Notes: generated by a model from the letters alone, not told the origin. 64,000 bases of DNA from Orychophragmus violaceus (GCA_030180135.1 CM058234.1:4712001-4776000); one strand, 5' to 3'. Shown: positions 8,784 through 21,753, counted from the first letter of the stretch. Translations and numbers: made by a program.

Positions 8784-11700
8784 TCAGGCTCTTCTCTTCT
8801 TGGAAGATTTGGATTTGGAGGAAGAGGAATGCTTATCATTGCTTCTCTTTTTGGTGGATTTAGCAGAACCATTTTCATTCTCCAATTTGCTAGACTTGAC
8901 ACTGATAATACCACTTGAAGAAATCTTTGACTGTTTCAGAGCCTCTGCTTCCTTGTCCCCGATTACATATTGTTGAAGCTCTGAATCCATTGATCCTTCA
9001 GTCTTCTCCTCCATTTGTTGCTTTAAAATACACAACAAGGACAAGTTTTACCAAGTTATAACCGAAGCAAGCAACACAAATAACTACATTTTTAAACAGG
9101 AAGGTAGGAGGATTACCTCGACTTGTTTTGCTCCTTCCCTGAGATCATCGTCGACTGATACATTGTGAGGTTCAAGTACTCTCTGCAGGGATGAACCATA
9201 AGTTAGCCTTTAAAAATATTAACCTCTAGAAAACAAAACAGATGGACACTAGTAACTTGAGAGACATTTAGTTAAACTTATTCTCTAAGGACTGCACAGA
9301 GTTTAAACCATATGTTGCACACACACAAAGCAATGGCATCAAAGATCCAAATTCTGTTCTAGATTTTGTGAATGTGTTGTCTTATGATCATAATTGATGG
9401 ATCAGTGAGAAAATAACAGCAAGGAGTTACCCTTTCCAAACGAGGGCGGGTTAATTCAATCTCCTTTGCTGCAATACCGTTTAGATATTTGTATAACTCC
9501 CTTGCAACCTTCAAGAGAAGAGAGTGTATCTGTCCCCTTTCCAACTGCATTTGTCTCTGCAAAATCCAACATTCAAATGTGTTTGCAAGCTTTTCTCAGC
9601 ATGATGTGGTGAAACATAATGAAGCAAATTAATGTAAAACACATTACCTCGATGCTAGAGAACTCCAACTCCTGCAATCCCAAGCATAGCAATACAGATG
9701 CTTGAAGACCTGATAGTGATACAGGGATCTTCTCTTTAAAATATTCATGTGCCAGTGTTTTCAAGATGTCATAAACCTTTCAATGATAAGACAATGAAAC
9801 TGGTTACAAACAGAAGGAGAAATAGAAAGCAGTTGGTGTGTTTTGGGTATAGAGTGGTTCCAAGAGACCATTTCAGAAATCTTCTCAGAAAAGAAATCTA
9901 ACCAGATTGAAGTCAGTCATATTGTTGGTGTATACTCTGAGCCTCTCCATATCAAATGGAGAAAGTAAGCCGTCAAGTGTCTTCAAAAATCCGTCTGATG
10001 AATTCCTTGAAGAATCAACCTCCGTGAAATTGATCTTGGGGTTTAAGACACTGCACAAAGAATATAGGTCAAAGATAAGTACATATGAAGTTGATATATC
10101 GCAAAATAATGGCAAGAAAGTGTTAGTGCTTACCTCATTGCAAGTTTATAGTCCATCTTCTTGAATTTATCACTCAGCAACTTAGAGAACCTTATCCTGA
10201 AATCTGAACAAAGCAAAATCGGTTGTCAAACATTAAACAAAAATATGAAGAAATTCAGTTATTGATCAAAGAATCAACAAACCTTTATAGAAGGGAGCAA
10301 AGAAACCCAACTCCTCGGACTCGTTGACTTCTAGTTCGTCATTCTTTAAAGGTTTTAGAAGCATGCATGTGTGCTCACCAGTCACGGCACTCTGATCCAA
10401 GCACAAGGAATAAGCACTATTATAAAACCACTACAAGAAATGGGATCGTATAAGCAAGCAAAGAGGAAGGATGGAAATTTTCTCAACTGGGATTTGGCTA
10501 ACGTAGAAAGGAGCAAAATTATGCCTTCTCCAAAACCGGAAGAGGTCCAAAGTAAGCCCAAAGGAGACACCAATGTAGTGAAGCCTCTCAGGTCGTCGTT
10601 CATGGAGTGGAACCAACAGAGGTGGGAGATTTGTGCGAGGCTGTATTTGCTCCTCGAGCATGGAAACCTGCCAAAGGAATCAATTAAGCATGGAAACAAG
10701 AGAAATAACTATACTAGTGAACACCCACACAAAAAAAAAAGACAGAATCTGCACTAAGAAAAATTCAAAGCCACCATAGATATAAAGAAAAACCAGAAAC
10801 CTTCTCAGCAGCCTCAGTAACTCTAATGGGTGAATGCTCCACATCAGGTTCATCCACTGGTTCTGAGATTGGAGCAATCTGGCCCTCAAAATATCTGCAA
10901 ATGTCAATCAGTACAGAAAGGAAGAACAACACTATTTGTTTAAGAGTACAAAGTCTAAACTCTCGAGCACAGAACCTAAGATTGATATAAGAAATGTATG
11001 GGATGCACATGATGACAAACTCGTGTATGCACATTTTCATGAGATTACCTGGTCAAGAGTTCAACAGCAGCAGAACCATATCCCATCTACAAAAAAGGTA
11101 ATGAGAAACTTGTTCATTCGCACAAAACCTAACTAAACAGGTAAAAACATGAGTATAAAAAACATTACCTTCATGGCGTTAGGGTGAACTGCTATGCGTA
11201 CAATCCGAGCACCAGAAAGATGTGGAAATTCAATGTCCCGGAATTGTTCACAGAATTTCCATGGAATTTGGTCTCCATATGGTGAATGGCCATCCCTTAA
11301 ACTTTGGAGGGCTGAGCTCTGAGATATCTGTCCTTCGAGACAGACCTGAAAATACCAATTACAATGATGCTTAAAATCACATATATCAAAAAACGAGACA
11401 AACTAGAAGCTTATGAAAAAATGTGGAAAAGCAGTTAAAACAGTTTGATAGCTGTTAATTTTATCTTTATAAGTCCATATTCATGCAGACTGATGATTTG
11501 CTGTTCTAGGTCACTGTGAACATAAATTCAAACTCTAGCTGTTAGGTGTTTCAACAGACACCTAACAAGTCAGTGGTCAATTTTCTTATAGTAATTCTAC
11601 GGAGCAGAATAAAAAGTAATACTCTATACCTGGACAACAGAGAGTATATCAGGAAGTTTGTTTTGGGACTCATCAACAGGACCTGTGTTTAAAGGCAGTT

Positions 11701-14700
11701 AGGCATAGTTCTGAAGATTAAATTAGGTGGGGGAAAAGGAAAAATTGCATACCAAGTAACACAAATAAATGATGAGCAGGAGCATCCGCCAGCAGTTGAA
11801 GATCATTAGGAGAATTCTTGTAGTGAGAAGAGACACATAGCGCCATCATTCTCTGTAATAGGATGCACTTATATCAGTCAACTGTCAAGATACAGGTAAC
11901 AAGAGAATGTACGGGTCAAATCAACCCCATTTACCTGTAGAAACATTTCACTATCTTTGTGATAAGAAAAGAGTGTGTCGCGGTTGACATAATAGAGATC
12001 GCATTCACTTGGCAGAGGATGGCTACACAACAAGAAGAAAGAAAAGACAAATCAAATAAAAAAAACATTTCTAGAAGATTAGTACCGCAAGAAAAGGACA
12101 GTAGACATTATAAAATTTAGTATAACATGCAGACCACGAAGGATTAGGCAGAGAAGTAGCAACGTCAAGGCAAAGTAAGCCATTAAGCCAGGATTCTATT
12201 GGATCACCAGAAGCGTATCTGATAGACTCGTTAAGTTCTATCTTCTTGAAAAGGCAACCTGTCCAAAGAAACTTGAGAGAGTCAGGGAACTCTCCAAAAT
12301 AATGATTGACATCAACTAGTGGCGCCACAAAACGCAGGCCTTGCAGATAGAATTAACTTCACCATATATGAAGAAAAATTATTAGATACACTACTAAAGC
12401 AGGCTACTTTGCATGAAATTTAGATTAATCTCCGCAGGCCTCCAAAATAATGATTGACATCAAACAGAACTTAGCATATACTGTATTCATCAAAACTATG
12501 ATAACAAGATCCTTACGATTAAGCTAATCGCTGATTTCAGGACATAGATCTTATAAACAAATGCTGGAATCACTTGTTTTTCCTCCCTAATCATTACATA
12601 TTGGCAATCTAAGAAAGATGAGTCTACTCTCTTAAAAACTTCTCTAATAATTTTCATATCCCAGAATGAAAGCAAGAAGGATAAGTTAAATACCAGTTAG
12701 AGAGCCTTCAAGACCAGTAGCAGGAGCCCGGCTTTGCTCATCTAATTGTTGGAGGAGTTTTAGGGATAAAGATCTACCAGTGCCTTCATAGCTTTCAACA
12801 AAAAGGAGAAAGAATAGGTAAAATCAGTAGCATGATTATCCCAGAATTAAAACCAGAACCAAGCAAAGACTTCATAACTTCACATATTATGGAAATAGCA
12901 TTAAATTATGTTTCACATACCCGCTGACAGTTGACGATAGGAAAACTAGATAAGGACCGAACAAAGACTTCACAACTGGCAAAGGAATAGCTGCCGCTTC
13001 ATCAATGACCAACAACTCTACTTGTGAGAGCTTATCATGCTCGTGCGGTTGTATATACTGCATGAAAAAAATCAAGAGCACGGAACAAGTCAGAGATGGA
13101 CACAAATCACAGCTTAAACTCAAAGACTATGAATAATTTAACTAATAAACAAACCTGGATAGTTTGTCTATGCTGCTTGAAGATATTTATCCGTACAATA
13201 GCTTTTTTGAAGTCGGGATTCGCACTTTTCACAACATCATAATCAAGGTGCTCCTTTAAAAGAGAGAGTGAAAGATATTTAATAAACATATATATGACCA
13301 CATCTCAGAGCAAAATGATAGGTTGGTTCTTTTTTGCTTGAGCTAGCATAGGTTAATTCAATGACTATCTCAATATATATGAAGTGAAGGTTTTTCTCAA
13401 TGAAATGGGACAAGTACTACATTAAAATACTCTATAGGGAAGTAAATATGCTTTACCTTATATTCAAGTGCATCAAAACCTTTGCACACAAACTCAAAGA
13501 ATGTCTTCAAGTTGTCCGGGCTTGGAGCAGTAATGTAAATATTTGAGTACCTAAGAGCAAAAAAATCAAACACCAATAAGTTTAACAAAATTCCGGAGAC
13601 ATTACTGGAGAGTAAAGGAACATATGGGAGTAAATCTACCCAGCAGCAACAGCACCGGCAACCGCTAGACCAAGTGCAGCAGATTTTCCACGCCCCCGAC
13701 TAGCAATCAAAGCAACTATGCTGCGGAGAGCCTTATCCAGAATTGCATCAAAAAAGGTGACAACAGCTTTACCCTACAACAAGAAATGCAGAATATGTGT
13801 TAACATCAGCCGAGCGACAAGCAAGAACATTAGCAAGAAAGTACGTAAACAATTGATAGCTTTGAACCTGATCCAGTGTACAGCATTTCTTGATTAATGG
13901 ACCAACTGGAAAATCATCACTTAGTTCATCTTTCAAATTCTTCAGCTCCCGTTCTGCCTCAGAGAGCCCCTCGGAATCCTTTAAGGGGCACACAATATTG
14001 AAGAGTTATCAGTGGAGCTTTGGAAAACAGTTTCTCACAAAGGAAGCCAATTCACTTCGCTATAAAATTACCATTTCTGTTGGAACTTGAGTAATAGATC
14101 TGATATGCGAGGAAAGTGGTAATATGTTCAACTCATCATCCATCACAACACATGCTTTGCATGATGCAATTGATAGCAGGAAACGTTCATTGAATCTGCC
14201 AGCAGCCTCAGAATGCGACTCGGTTCGGAATCTGTCATGGACATCCTAATATGAAAATAAATACAAAAATCATGTAAAAGCAGTTAAGCTGATGTTTTTG
14301 TCCCAGTTTATTGATCGCAAGCAATAGAGTATGAAATTTGTGGTTCATACCATAACCATAGTGCATAGACTAGTAAGTGATGTAAGTGATCGTAATATTA
14401 ATACAATCATTCCACCACCTTCCACAGTCTCTATTGTCCTTGCTAGTAGATTGGGAGTCAAAGCTTCAAAATCCTGAATTTATCAAGAAAAAATATCGAC
14501 TCTTAACTACAAAATGAAACAGGGCCAGGTGACAGTAGTACTCTTTGATGAAAATTAAGAAAACAAAGTACCTGTAAGATGCACATGCCAAAAGTATTTC
14601 CCAAAATTCGTTCAGAATCTTTGTACAAGCAATGAGTTACTCTTCCCACATCAAGCAAACGCGAGAATGCGTCAAGTTTCTCTGGGTCCAACTGTCCTCT

Positions 14701-15287
14701 CTCCCTCAATCTCTTCAGCTGCTTTGTGCGCTTTTTCTTGTGACTGCAAACAAAACGACGAATGTAAAGCTCTCACTTAACAATACACGAATAGACTCTC
14801 ATCATACTCTTATCAACTTTCAATTCACTCAGGACAACCATTCGACATTTGTGCCCATCTAAATTCTCAAAGTATCTGTCTTCACTCTCCATATGAAGAC
14901 TAAAAACCCGTCAAAATTCAAACATAAAGCCAAATCAGAAACATCTGAAGCTTGAGAATTTGGCATCAAGAACCGAACCTGCTAATGTCAAGTTTGTCCT
15001 TGTAGCACCACAAGACACTCGGATTAGACTTAATCACTGCCTTTGACAACATATGATGAAGGTTCACTATCTGTTAGAGAAGAATCATCCACACACACAA
15101 AAAGTTTTACAATTAATATCCAATATAAATTGTCAGGGATGAGTCAAAAAGTAGAAGACTTTCATGAACGGAAACAGCTAACCTGGTCACGAGACTTGTC
15201 ACCGATGATGACAAACATGGAACGGTGTCTCAGTTTGACACCGTTCTCAATTAGAGTCCTGATACGTTCGTCTACCTTCTTCCTCAT
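8784..15287 (-). CDS. NAT10/Kre33-like RNA cytidine acetyltransferase
   Basis: Twenty-six exons can be traced from the ATG at 15287-15285 to the stop at 8784; they sum to 3078 bases (1025 residues). Boundaries in transcript order: 15287-15183, 15070-14979, 14743-14572, 14473-14351, 14245-14072, 13978-13868, 13773-13640, 13550-13457, 13253-13155, 13057-12921, 12791-12694, 12258-12135, 12022-11935, 11852-11753, 11682-11630, 11345-11169, 11086-11049, 10894-10801, 10667-10488, 10391-10283, 10203-10134, 10050-9903, 9776-9648, 9556-9431, 9182-9117, 9020-8784. Visible landmarks are a RecD-type helicase module with P-loop GRGKSAALG and Walker B VIDEAAAIPL, a GNAT segment with RIAVHPNAMKMGYGSAA, and a lysine/serine-rich tail ending SKKRRA typical of nucleolar proteins. 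The family uses ATP and acetyl-CoA to make N4-acetylcytidine in 18S rRNA and some tRNAs. Length is normal and no disruption is seen. It looks orthologous to AT3G57940/AT1G10490. Confidence 0.95.
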
Positions 15288-15539
15288 TCTTTCAACACTA
15301 GCTCTTCTTCTTCCTCCTTAATCTTAGCACAGACTCAAATCCAATCAATAACAAAAACTGGGTTCTATATAAACTCTGCTTTCTCTAAAGTCGAGCGTTG
15401 AGAAATCAAACTGGTGAGATTGATTTCTTTGAAAATTGCTCTTCAGAAAGAGGAATTGGAGGATACAAAATGAAATCAGGGTTTAGGGTTTATGAGTGAA
15501 GGAAGGAAGAGAACATTGACCTTTTTGTCCTTTTAAATA

Positions 15540-15660
15540 AAAAAGAAAACTAACATTTGCACCATATAGATTCGAACCCGCCGCATGGGAGTTAGAGAAA
15601 TCACCTCTAAACGAGCTGTATCTTTTAAGATATGAATGGGCTTTTAGGTGGCCTCTTTGG
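15540..15660 (-). repeat. Possible tRNA-derived SINE remnant
   Basis: On the minus strand an A-box-like AGCTCGTTTAGAGG is followed by a B-box-like GGGTTCGAATCT at tRNA spacing, but no cloverleaf or CCA end can be drawn. It lies about 270 bases upstream of the NAT10 start. It could equally be a chance tRNA-like sequence. Confidence 0.35.
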
Positions 15661-15735
15661 ATCCGAGAATTTAATTGGGCCAAAGCCCGAAATTGTAAAT
15701 ATCTATTTCAAATTGTGAGATCGACGCGGCTGTTA

Positions 15736-16250
15736 GACCATCTCCAATGTATTCATCTATTTTTACCTCTAAAATAGAGGAACTCTATAATAGAGGTGGG
15801 TTTTGCTCCAATGTATTCCTCTATATTTTCCTCTAAAAAGGAATATTCTCTCTAATATTCTTTTTTATTTTACTACTAATATTTTTTATTTATAAAAGTT
15901 GCAATTTAGTCCATTTATTTTATTTTTACAATTATAAAATTATAATATTATTTAAATTATATATTAGTTATTAAAATATTATAATTTATAATTGATTAAT
16001 TTTATATTGTTAGTTATTAAAATATTAATATTTAATTATTTTGGTCATAAATAAAAGTATTTGAAAATTAATGGACTGATTTGTAAATTAAAAAGTCCAC
16101 CTCTATTATAGAGGAAAAAATAGAGTTCCTCTATATATAGAGGAAAAAATAGAGATCTCTATTTTAGAGGTGAAAATAGAGGTGGGTTGGAGTAGATTTG
16201 CCTCTAAAATAGAGTTTAGAGGCAAATATAGATGTGGGTTGGAGATGCCC
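15736..16250 (+). mobile_element. PIF/Harbinger-type MITE, copy 1
   Basis: A 515-bp AT-rich element with imperfect terminal inverted repeats (GACCATCTCCAATG at the left, complement of GGGCATCTCCAACC at the right). It is flanked on both sides by TTA (15733-15735 and 16251-16253), the 3-bp target duplication of Harbinger elements. Subterminal CCTCTAAAATAGAGG palindromes repeat near both ends. It has no coding capacity. The same element recurs inverted at 23323-23837. Confidence 0.88.
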
Positions 16251-17403
16251 TTAGCTGTCTTTATGACTCTTATCCAACCAGGCAAGTAGCAACCAACCAG
16301 TGTCGGAAACGAAAACGAGTAGAATGTGAAAGCACGCGCCGAAAGGAGCGCGTGGGAGAAAACCGTATCCATCTTCAACGGGCTTAAGATCCATTTGAGT
16401 CAGTGTAATGGTGGAAGTGAGAGGAAAGCGTCATTCTTACGTTTTTATTTTTATTTTTAAGCTTCACAGAGAAAATAAAAAAAAGGAAACTCTTTTGAAA
16501 GCAATCATCTTTTTTCTTTCAACGACACTTTCAACCAACACTTGTTTGTTGTTGTTGTTCTTGTTGTTGTTGTTCTTGTTGTTGCTCTTTCTTTGCTTCC
16601 CACTTTCCTTTAGATCTCTTTCTTTAAACTCTTATCCTTTGGATTCTGATTCGATATCTTTTGTTTGATTTTATCACTTTCTTTAGAATCTCAGTCTTTT
16701 CTTCTGATCTGGGTTTTCCTCTCTCTCTGTTAACTTTAGTTGTTTGGTTGCAGAAGCTGGTGAGTAGATCAGTCGAAACCTCAATAAAAAGATTAGAAAA
16801 GATAAACCTTTTATTGGTTTTTTATGGGTTTCTGATTGGGGTTTTGTCTCATTCTGAGAAATGGGTTCACAGGTGAGTCTCTGTTTCTTTATTTGTTCTT
16901 GATGGTAGTGAAAACTCTGTTGACTGTTTTGAAGAAGTTTTAAGAGATTAGAAGGAAAAAGAGATTGTTTTTCTCTTTGGACTGTTCATGCAATTAGTTT
17001 CCATGGAAGATAATCGTTTGAGCTTGCTTGTTTGTAGCTTAGTTTGAGGTTACTACTAAGTTGAAAAGTATAGGATTTGAAATAGATCAAATTGTTCAAT
17101 GTCTAGTGACTGAAGTGTTGTTGCTTGTACTTTCTTGGTTGAATCCTTCTAAATCCATGTAATGAAATCTTGATTTTTTTGTTGTTGTTTATGATTGCCC
17201 TTGACCCTGTTTATTTAATGAATAGTTAATCTTGTATATGTGATTAACCTAGCTTTCTTCAACACAAATTTGATTATATGTTTTTGTGTTGTTGTTGTCT
17301 TTTTCAGAGCTCGGTTAACTGAAATGGATTGAAAAGAAACAACCTTTTCACTTGCATGTTTCTTGTCTAGTTGCTTTTGGTTTGGTGTAACTGAACTAGA
17401 GTT
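16251..17403 (+). promoter_or_regulatory. Promoter and 5' leader of the AT-hook gene, with leader intron and spliced uORF
   Basis: A probable 5'UTR exon ends at 16872 (CAG|GTGAGT). The intron ends at 17307 (TTTTTCAG), giving a second leader exon from 17308 to the ATG at 17404. ATG 16861 opens a small upstream frame that crosses the splice junction and stops in the second exon after eight codons (MGSQSSVN). A GTT/CTT-rich microsatellite lies at about 16545-16595. Splice sites are predicted by eye only. Confidence 0.55.
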
Positions 17404-17802
17404 ATGAGAAGAGGTAGAGGGAAAGGCAAGAGGCAGAACGCTACTGCAAGAGAAGATCGTGGAAGCGGTGATGAAGAAAAGCTTCCTTCTTACAGGAGAA
17501 GAGGGAGGCCACAGAAGTCAGTGAAAGATGAAACCGAAGGAGAAGAAGAAGAGATTGTGGAGAAAGATGATGATACAAATGGTTCAGTAACAAGTAAAGA
17601 AGATGTGAAAGATAATGGGAAGAAGAGGAAGAAGTCAGTAGAGTCTAAAGAGAGCAATATAACTGAAGAAGAAGAGAATGGGTTAGGTTCGAAATCGAGC
17701 ACTGATGATTCAGTGAAGTCATCGTTTAGACACATTGGAAGTAGAAGGAAGAATAAACCAAGACGAGCTGCTGAAGCTGTTGTTGAATGTAATGGGGTTT
17801 GA
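17404..17802 (+). CDS. Small acidic/basic AT-hook-like nuclear protein (AT3G57930-like)
   Basis: Single-exon frame of 132 residues. It starts MRRGRGKGKRQ and has an AT-hook core R-G-R-P at residues 33-36 (SYRRRGRPQKS). A long low-complexity acidic and lysine-rich middle (EGEEEEIVEKDDD) follows, then a basic C-terminal motif FRHIGSRRKNKPRR that looks conserved. It has no membrane segment or enzyme fold. Position next to NAT10 and SPL15 matches the A. thaliana gene of unknown function at this place. The AT-hook and basic clusters suggest DNA or chromatin association in the nucleus, but no function is established here. The long 5' leader with an intron and an upstream ORF suggests translational control. 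Confidence 0.8.
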   Translation: MRRGRGKGKRQNATAREDRGSGDEEKLPSYRRRGRPQKSVKDETEGEEEEIVEKDDDTNGSVTSKEDVKDNGKKRKKSVESKESNITEEEENGLGSKSSTDDSVKSSFRHIGSRRKNKPRRAAEAVVECNGV

Positions 17803-20087
17803 AAAGAGGTTCTTTTGAAACCTTTGTTTTTGTTGACTTGAATCACTTTTGTTGTTAGGACCTGAGTTTTATGTGGGGTGAGTTTTGGTTTCAGACATGA
17901 AATCAGGATTTTAGATTTACCGGGGAACATTGCCCTTTGAATGAGTTTTCATGGCGTTCTGAAATTCAATCTGTTTTACAAGTCATAAATGTTGCATTTG
18001 CATGGCCATTAGAGGACATTTTAGGTCTACTCTCTTCACAAGAGATGGAGAAGAAAAAAAAACAAGAGAAATGAGAGGTTTACAAAATTATACTTTTTCC
18101 ATGAACAAAATATCCATAAATCTTGTGAAACTGATCTAGCGAGATTAAGGGCTTTAAGTCTTTTCAGGTTTTTTCTATTTAAAGGAAGCATTTTGCAAAT
18201 CAAAAGAAATGAATTATTTTGTGGGTTTATGAAATTTTGGTTTTTTTGGTTTTAGAAGTGTTCCTCTTTTTTTTTATCAACTAGCTTATAAGCTAAGTCA
18301 AAATAGGCTGTATATTTCGGGTTCTTTGTGGGATTCCGAAATCCTACAGGTTATGACTTATAAGCGAAAACTTTTTATCATGTGTCCTAATCCTTTTAAC
18401 AAATGTGTCGACAATTACATTATCATAGTTGTTTCCACAAAAAGTATATATAAAATAGTTTATGGCTTAATGGTAAAGTGTTCGAAACTTTTAAAAGTTT
18501 TGGGTTTGAATTTTCGAATATACAATCTCTACAAGATTGATACAAGACAATCTTATAAGATTTTTTTTTTTTTTAAGGTAGTGGTTGATCATAGTCATAG
18601 ATAATATTATCCTTAAAATTTTACTTGTAATAGTTTTATAATTTGTATCTGCTAGTAAAAACCAGATGAAGAATGGAACTACATCGATTGTATAGTAGTA
18701 CTAGATAAAGCAAATCACAAAAGGAATATAATCAAACTTTAACACACAACCCAATGAAAATTTTAGTACACACAGATCCTGACCATGAATCGAACTTCCC
18801 ATACTCTCTTTTTTGAAAAGAAATAATTTTCTTGTTTAACTTATCAAGAAAGATATTGCATTGGATACTGAGAAAAGAACACCAAATCTTAAATTGCAAA
18901 AAGGAAAAAGTTTGAGAGAACTGAATTCTGAAAGTGTTTAATAACCTACTAGAAGAGTCACATCCTTAGTTGAGTTCCAACACTCTCTGACCCTCTTGCC
19001 CATAATTCCCTATTCTTTCTACTTTTGTATTTTACAAATACCAATATTAGTACTATCGTTTTTCTGCCGTTCTTTAATTGGTATAGTTAAGTATTATATT
19101 TAAGGGATACAACAACCAAATAATACGATCATCCATTTATAGGTCTGTGGTCAGATCATATTTTACAAACTACAATAAGGTCAACATTTTAACATCATTA
19201 GGCTACATAACATTAGTAGTTTTAAGAAAACAATGATAATGTTATTAATTTTTCTATTTTAGTGTGTTTGTAAATCTATATAGAATATTGAATATTTGTA
19301 AAATTGAGATATTTTAAATTCTAACATATATAATTTAATTTAATTAATATTTGGTAAATCCATAGATATTCTCTAGGATATGAGTTTTTGTAGTTTTTAA
19401 TTTAAAATACATCAAAATTCATTAAATACATGGTATAATTAAATTCATGTATAAATCCATATTATCGATTAACGTTTGATTTTAACCAAAATTTGAAATT
19501 ATAAATCCAATATAATAAAAATTTAATTAAAATTTTAAATTCATATAATTAGTCACGCATAGTTTCGACAAAAAAATATAATATCAGATACAATAGCATA
19601 TGATTTTGTTTGGATTTAAGAATCCACTAAAATAGATGAACAGATAACTCTACTTATTCTTTTATAACTAATAAAAATTATATATTATTTATTTAGTTAT
19701 AGAATAAATAGGGAGTTTATGTTCCCTGGTCTCATTTAAGGATATCATTGTGTACGTTAAAGAAGCAAAGCAAAAATATTCTGATCTCTTTTGTGTGTTT
19801 ATACTTTATATACATGTTCATCAACAAAACGCAACAACATCAACAAAACGCAAACGCTAAACTCCATAGCTGTCGTGGCCTAGTATCAATCACTCTTGAG
19901 TGTCTCTTCTTTTGTCAGCTTCTCTCTCTTCTCTCTCTCTATCATCTTTAAAAAGATAGCAACAACTAAAATCATCAAAACCACATTTTCTTTCCTTTCC
20001 TTCTCCATCGTCCTTTCTATTTCCAGAGAGAGAGATGAACAAAAGCATTTCTTTCTCTGTCTGAGTAAAAGGAAACCAAAACCAATA
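17803..20087. other. Intergenic region with SPL15 promoter and leader
   Basis: About 2.3 kb of AT-rich DNA. The proximal part (19900-20087) is a CT-rich plant 5' leader. No further gene was recognised. A tRNA-like repeat at 18460-18580 is listed separately. 19250-19700 is A/T homopolymer-rich without visible structure. Confidence 0.6.
18460..18580 (+). repeat. Possible SINE with poly(T) end
   Basis: TATGGCTTAATGGTAAAGTG resembles a Pol III A box, GGGTTTGAATTTTCG resembles a B box about 35 bases on, and the stretch ends in a T run at 18560-18574. This fits a degraded Brassicaceae SINE. It is not a tRNA gene: the arms do not pair and the B box is altered. Confidence 0.35.
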
Positions 20088-21382
20088 ATGGGTTCAGGTC
20101 AGAACCGGACCAAGTCGGGTGGTTCATCCTCCACAGAGTCATCTTCACTCAGTGGTGGACTCAGGTTTGGTCAGAAGATCTACTTCGAAGATGGATCCGG
20201 ATCCGGAGCCGGGTTAAGCAAGAACCGTAAGTCGAGTATAGCTAGGTGCCAAGTGGAAGGTTGTAGAATGGATCTAAGCAATGCAAAAACTTATTACTCA
20301 AGACACAAAGTTTGTTGCATTCACTCTAAATCATCTAAAGTCATTGTCTCTGGTCTTCATCAAAGGTTTTGCCAGCAATGTAGCAGGTTTTTCATCTTTC
20401 TTTTTTACCATTTTCACCCTTCTTTTTTTACGGTGATCGGAACAGTTGAAAGGGAACCAAAGCTTTAAGCTTTTTGAGCTCTTGTTTTGTTTGCTTTGGC
20501 TCTTAACGTCAATGAAGAGTCTATAAAACTTTACAGCTAGTTATGATGTGATCTTGTCTCTTGTCTGGAGATAATAAAGTGAATTATTATGTTTGCTTTT
20601 CACTTTCTCTTTACATCATTTCAGGTTTCACCAGCTTTCTGAGTTTGACTTAGAGAAACGAAGTTGTAGAAGACGGCTAGCTTGCCATAACCAACGACGA
20701 AGAAAGCCTCAAGCCTCAAGAATCGCTCCATCTCTTTACGGTTAGATCCCATTTCACATAGCCTTACAAACAAGTTCTTGATTCAAGTTCTTAATTCAAG
20801 TTCTTGATTCCTTTTTTGGTGACAGGAAATGCTAATACTGCGATGATTAGAAGCGTTTTGGGAGATCCTACAACGTGGTCAACCGCAAGATCCGCGATGC
20901 GACGGTCTGCACCGTGGCAGATTAACCCGGAAAGGGATAGCCATACCCTGATGAATGTTTTCTCACATGGAAGCTCAAGCTTTACTATGATGAACAATAA
21001 CAGCACAGACTCAAGCTGTGCTCTCTCTCTTCTGTCAAACTCAAACCCGAATCAACAGCAACAACAACAACTTCAGACGTCAACCGATAGATGGCGACCA
21101 TATTCAGACGTTACAATGGCTCAGCCACCGCCCCTTTCAGTCCATAATCAGTACTTGAGCCAAACTTGGGAGTTCATGTCCGGCGAAAAGAGTAATTCGC
21201 ATTATATGTCACCTGTTTTGGGACTGAGCCAAATCTCTGAGCCAGATGATTTCCAGATAAGCAATGGCACCGCAATGGGTGGATTCCAGTCTCTTCATCA
21301 GCAAGTTATGAGGCAATACATGGAACCTGAAAACACAAGAGCTTATGACTCTTCTCCTCAACATTTCAATTGGTCTCTTTGA
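20088..21382 (+). CDS. SPL15: SQUAMOSA promoter-binding protein-like 15
   Basis: Three exons (20088-20386, 20625-20740, 20826-21382) join to 972 bases, 323 residues. The SBP DNA-binding domain spans about residues 53-131: a C-x4-C ... H and CQQCSRFHQLSEFD zinc-binding pattern, with the bipartite nuclear signal KRSCRRRLACHNQRRRK at its end. The intron splits the domain at CSR|FH, the conserved position in SPL genes. A Ser-rich N-terminus and a Gln run are typical of the SPL9/SPL15 pair. SPL15 activates floral and phase-change genes at the shoot apex. The transcript carries a miR156 site, so the protein is expected to appear as miR156 falls with age. Synteny (next to the AT3G57930-like gene) favours SPL15 over SPL9. 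No disruption is seen. Confidence 0.94.
21018..21037 (+). promoter_or_regulatory. miR156/157 target site in SPL15 mRNA
   Basis: GTGCTCTCTCTCTTCTGTCA lies in exon 3 and encodes Cys-Ala-Leu-Ser-Leu-Leu-Ser. It is complementary to miR156 apart from one T opposite U, the mismatch I recall for Arabidopsis SPL9 and SPL15. Cleavage or translational repression by miR156 is the established control of this gene class. Confidence 0.93.
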
Positions 21383-21753
21383 GTCTTTTCTCTTTCACCC
21401 TTACATGTGGAAGGTTGCTACTAAACTTGATAGTCTCAAGATCTTATCTATCTGTTCTATGCTACTTAAAACCATTTGGATATTAATATTATATCGCTAA
21501 TCAAATCAGAGTTCCACATCCTTTTATCACCCTACTATCTATGAAAGCATGAGTCATATGGCAATTAGCAAGTCCTTCAAATTCTTTAGCAAGTCTCTTC
21601 ACTTACCTGGTTATGCAACTGCAAACAGTGTCATTCTTTTGGTCCTTCCTTCCTCTTCAGCCAGATAAGGAGGGAAAATCTCAACCTGGCTCGAAGCTTC
21701 TGCAGACAGGAATTGTGTTTATGTGCTTCCAATTCCATAGCACTGTGATTTAT

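Noticed and set aside
17490..17930. 146-codon minus-strand frame opposite the AT-hook gene
   Set aside because: Antisense shadow of the acidic/basic low-complexity coding sequence.
18460..18535. Possible tRNA gene
   Set aside because: Only box-like motifs; no cloverleaf pairing and an altered B box.
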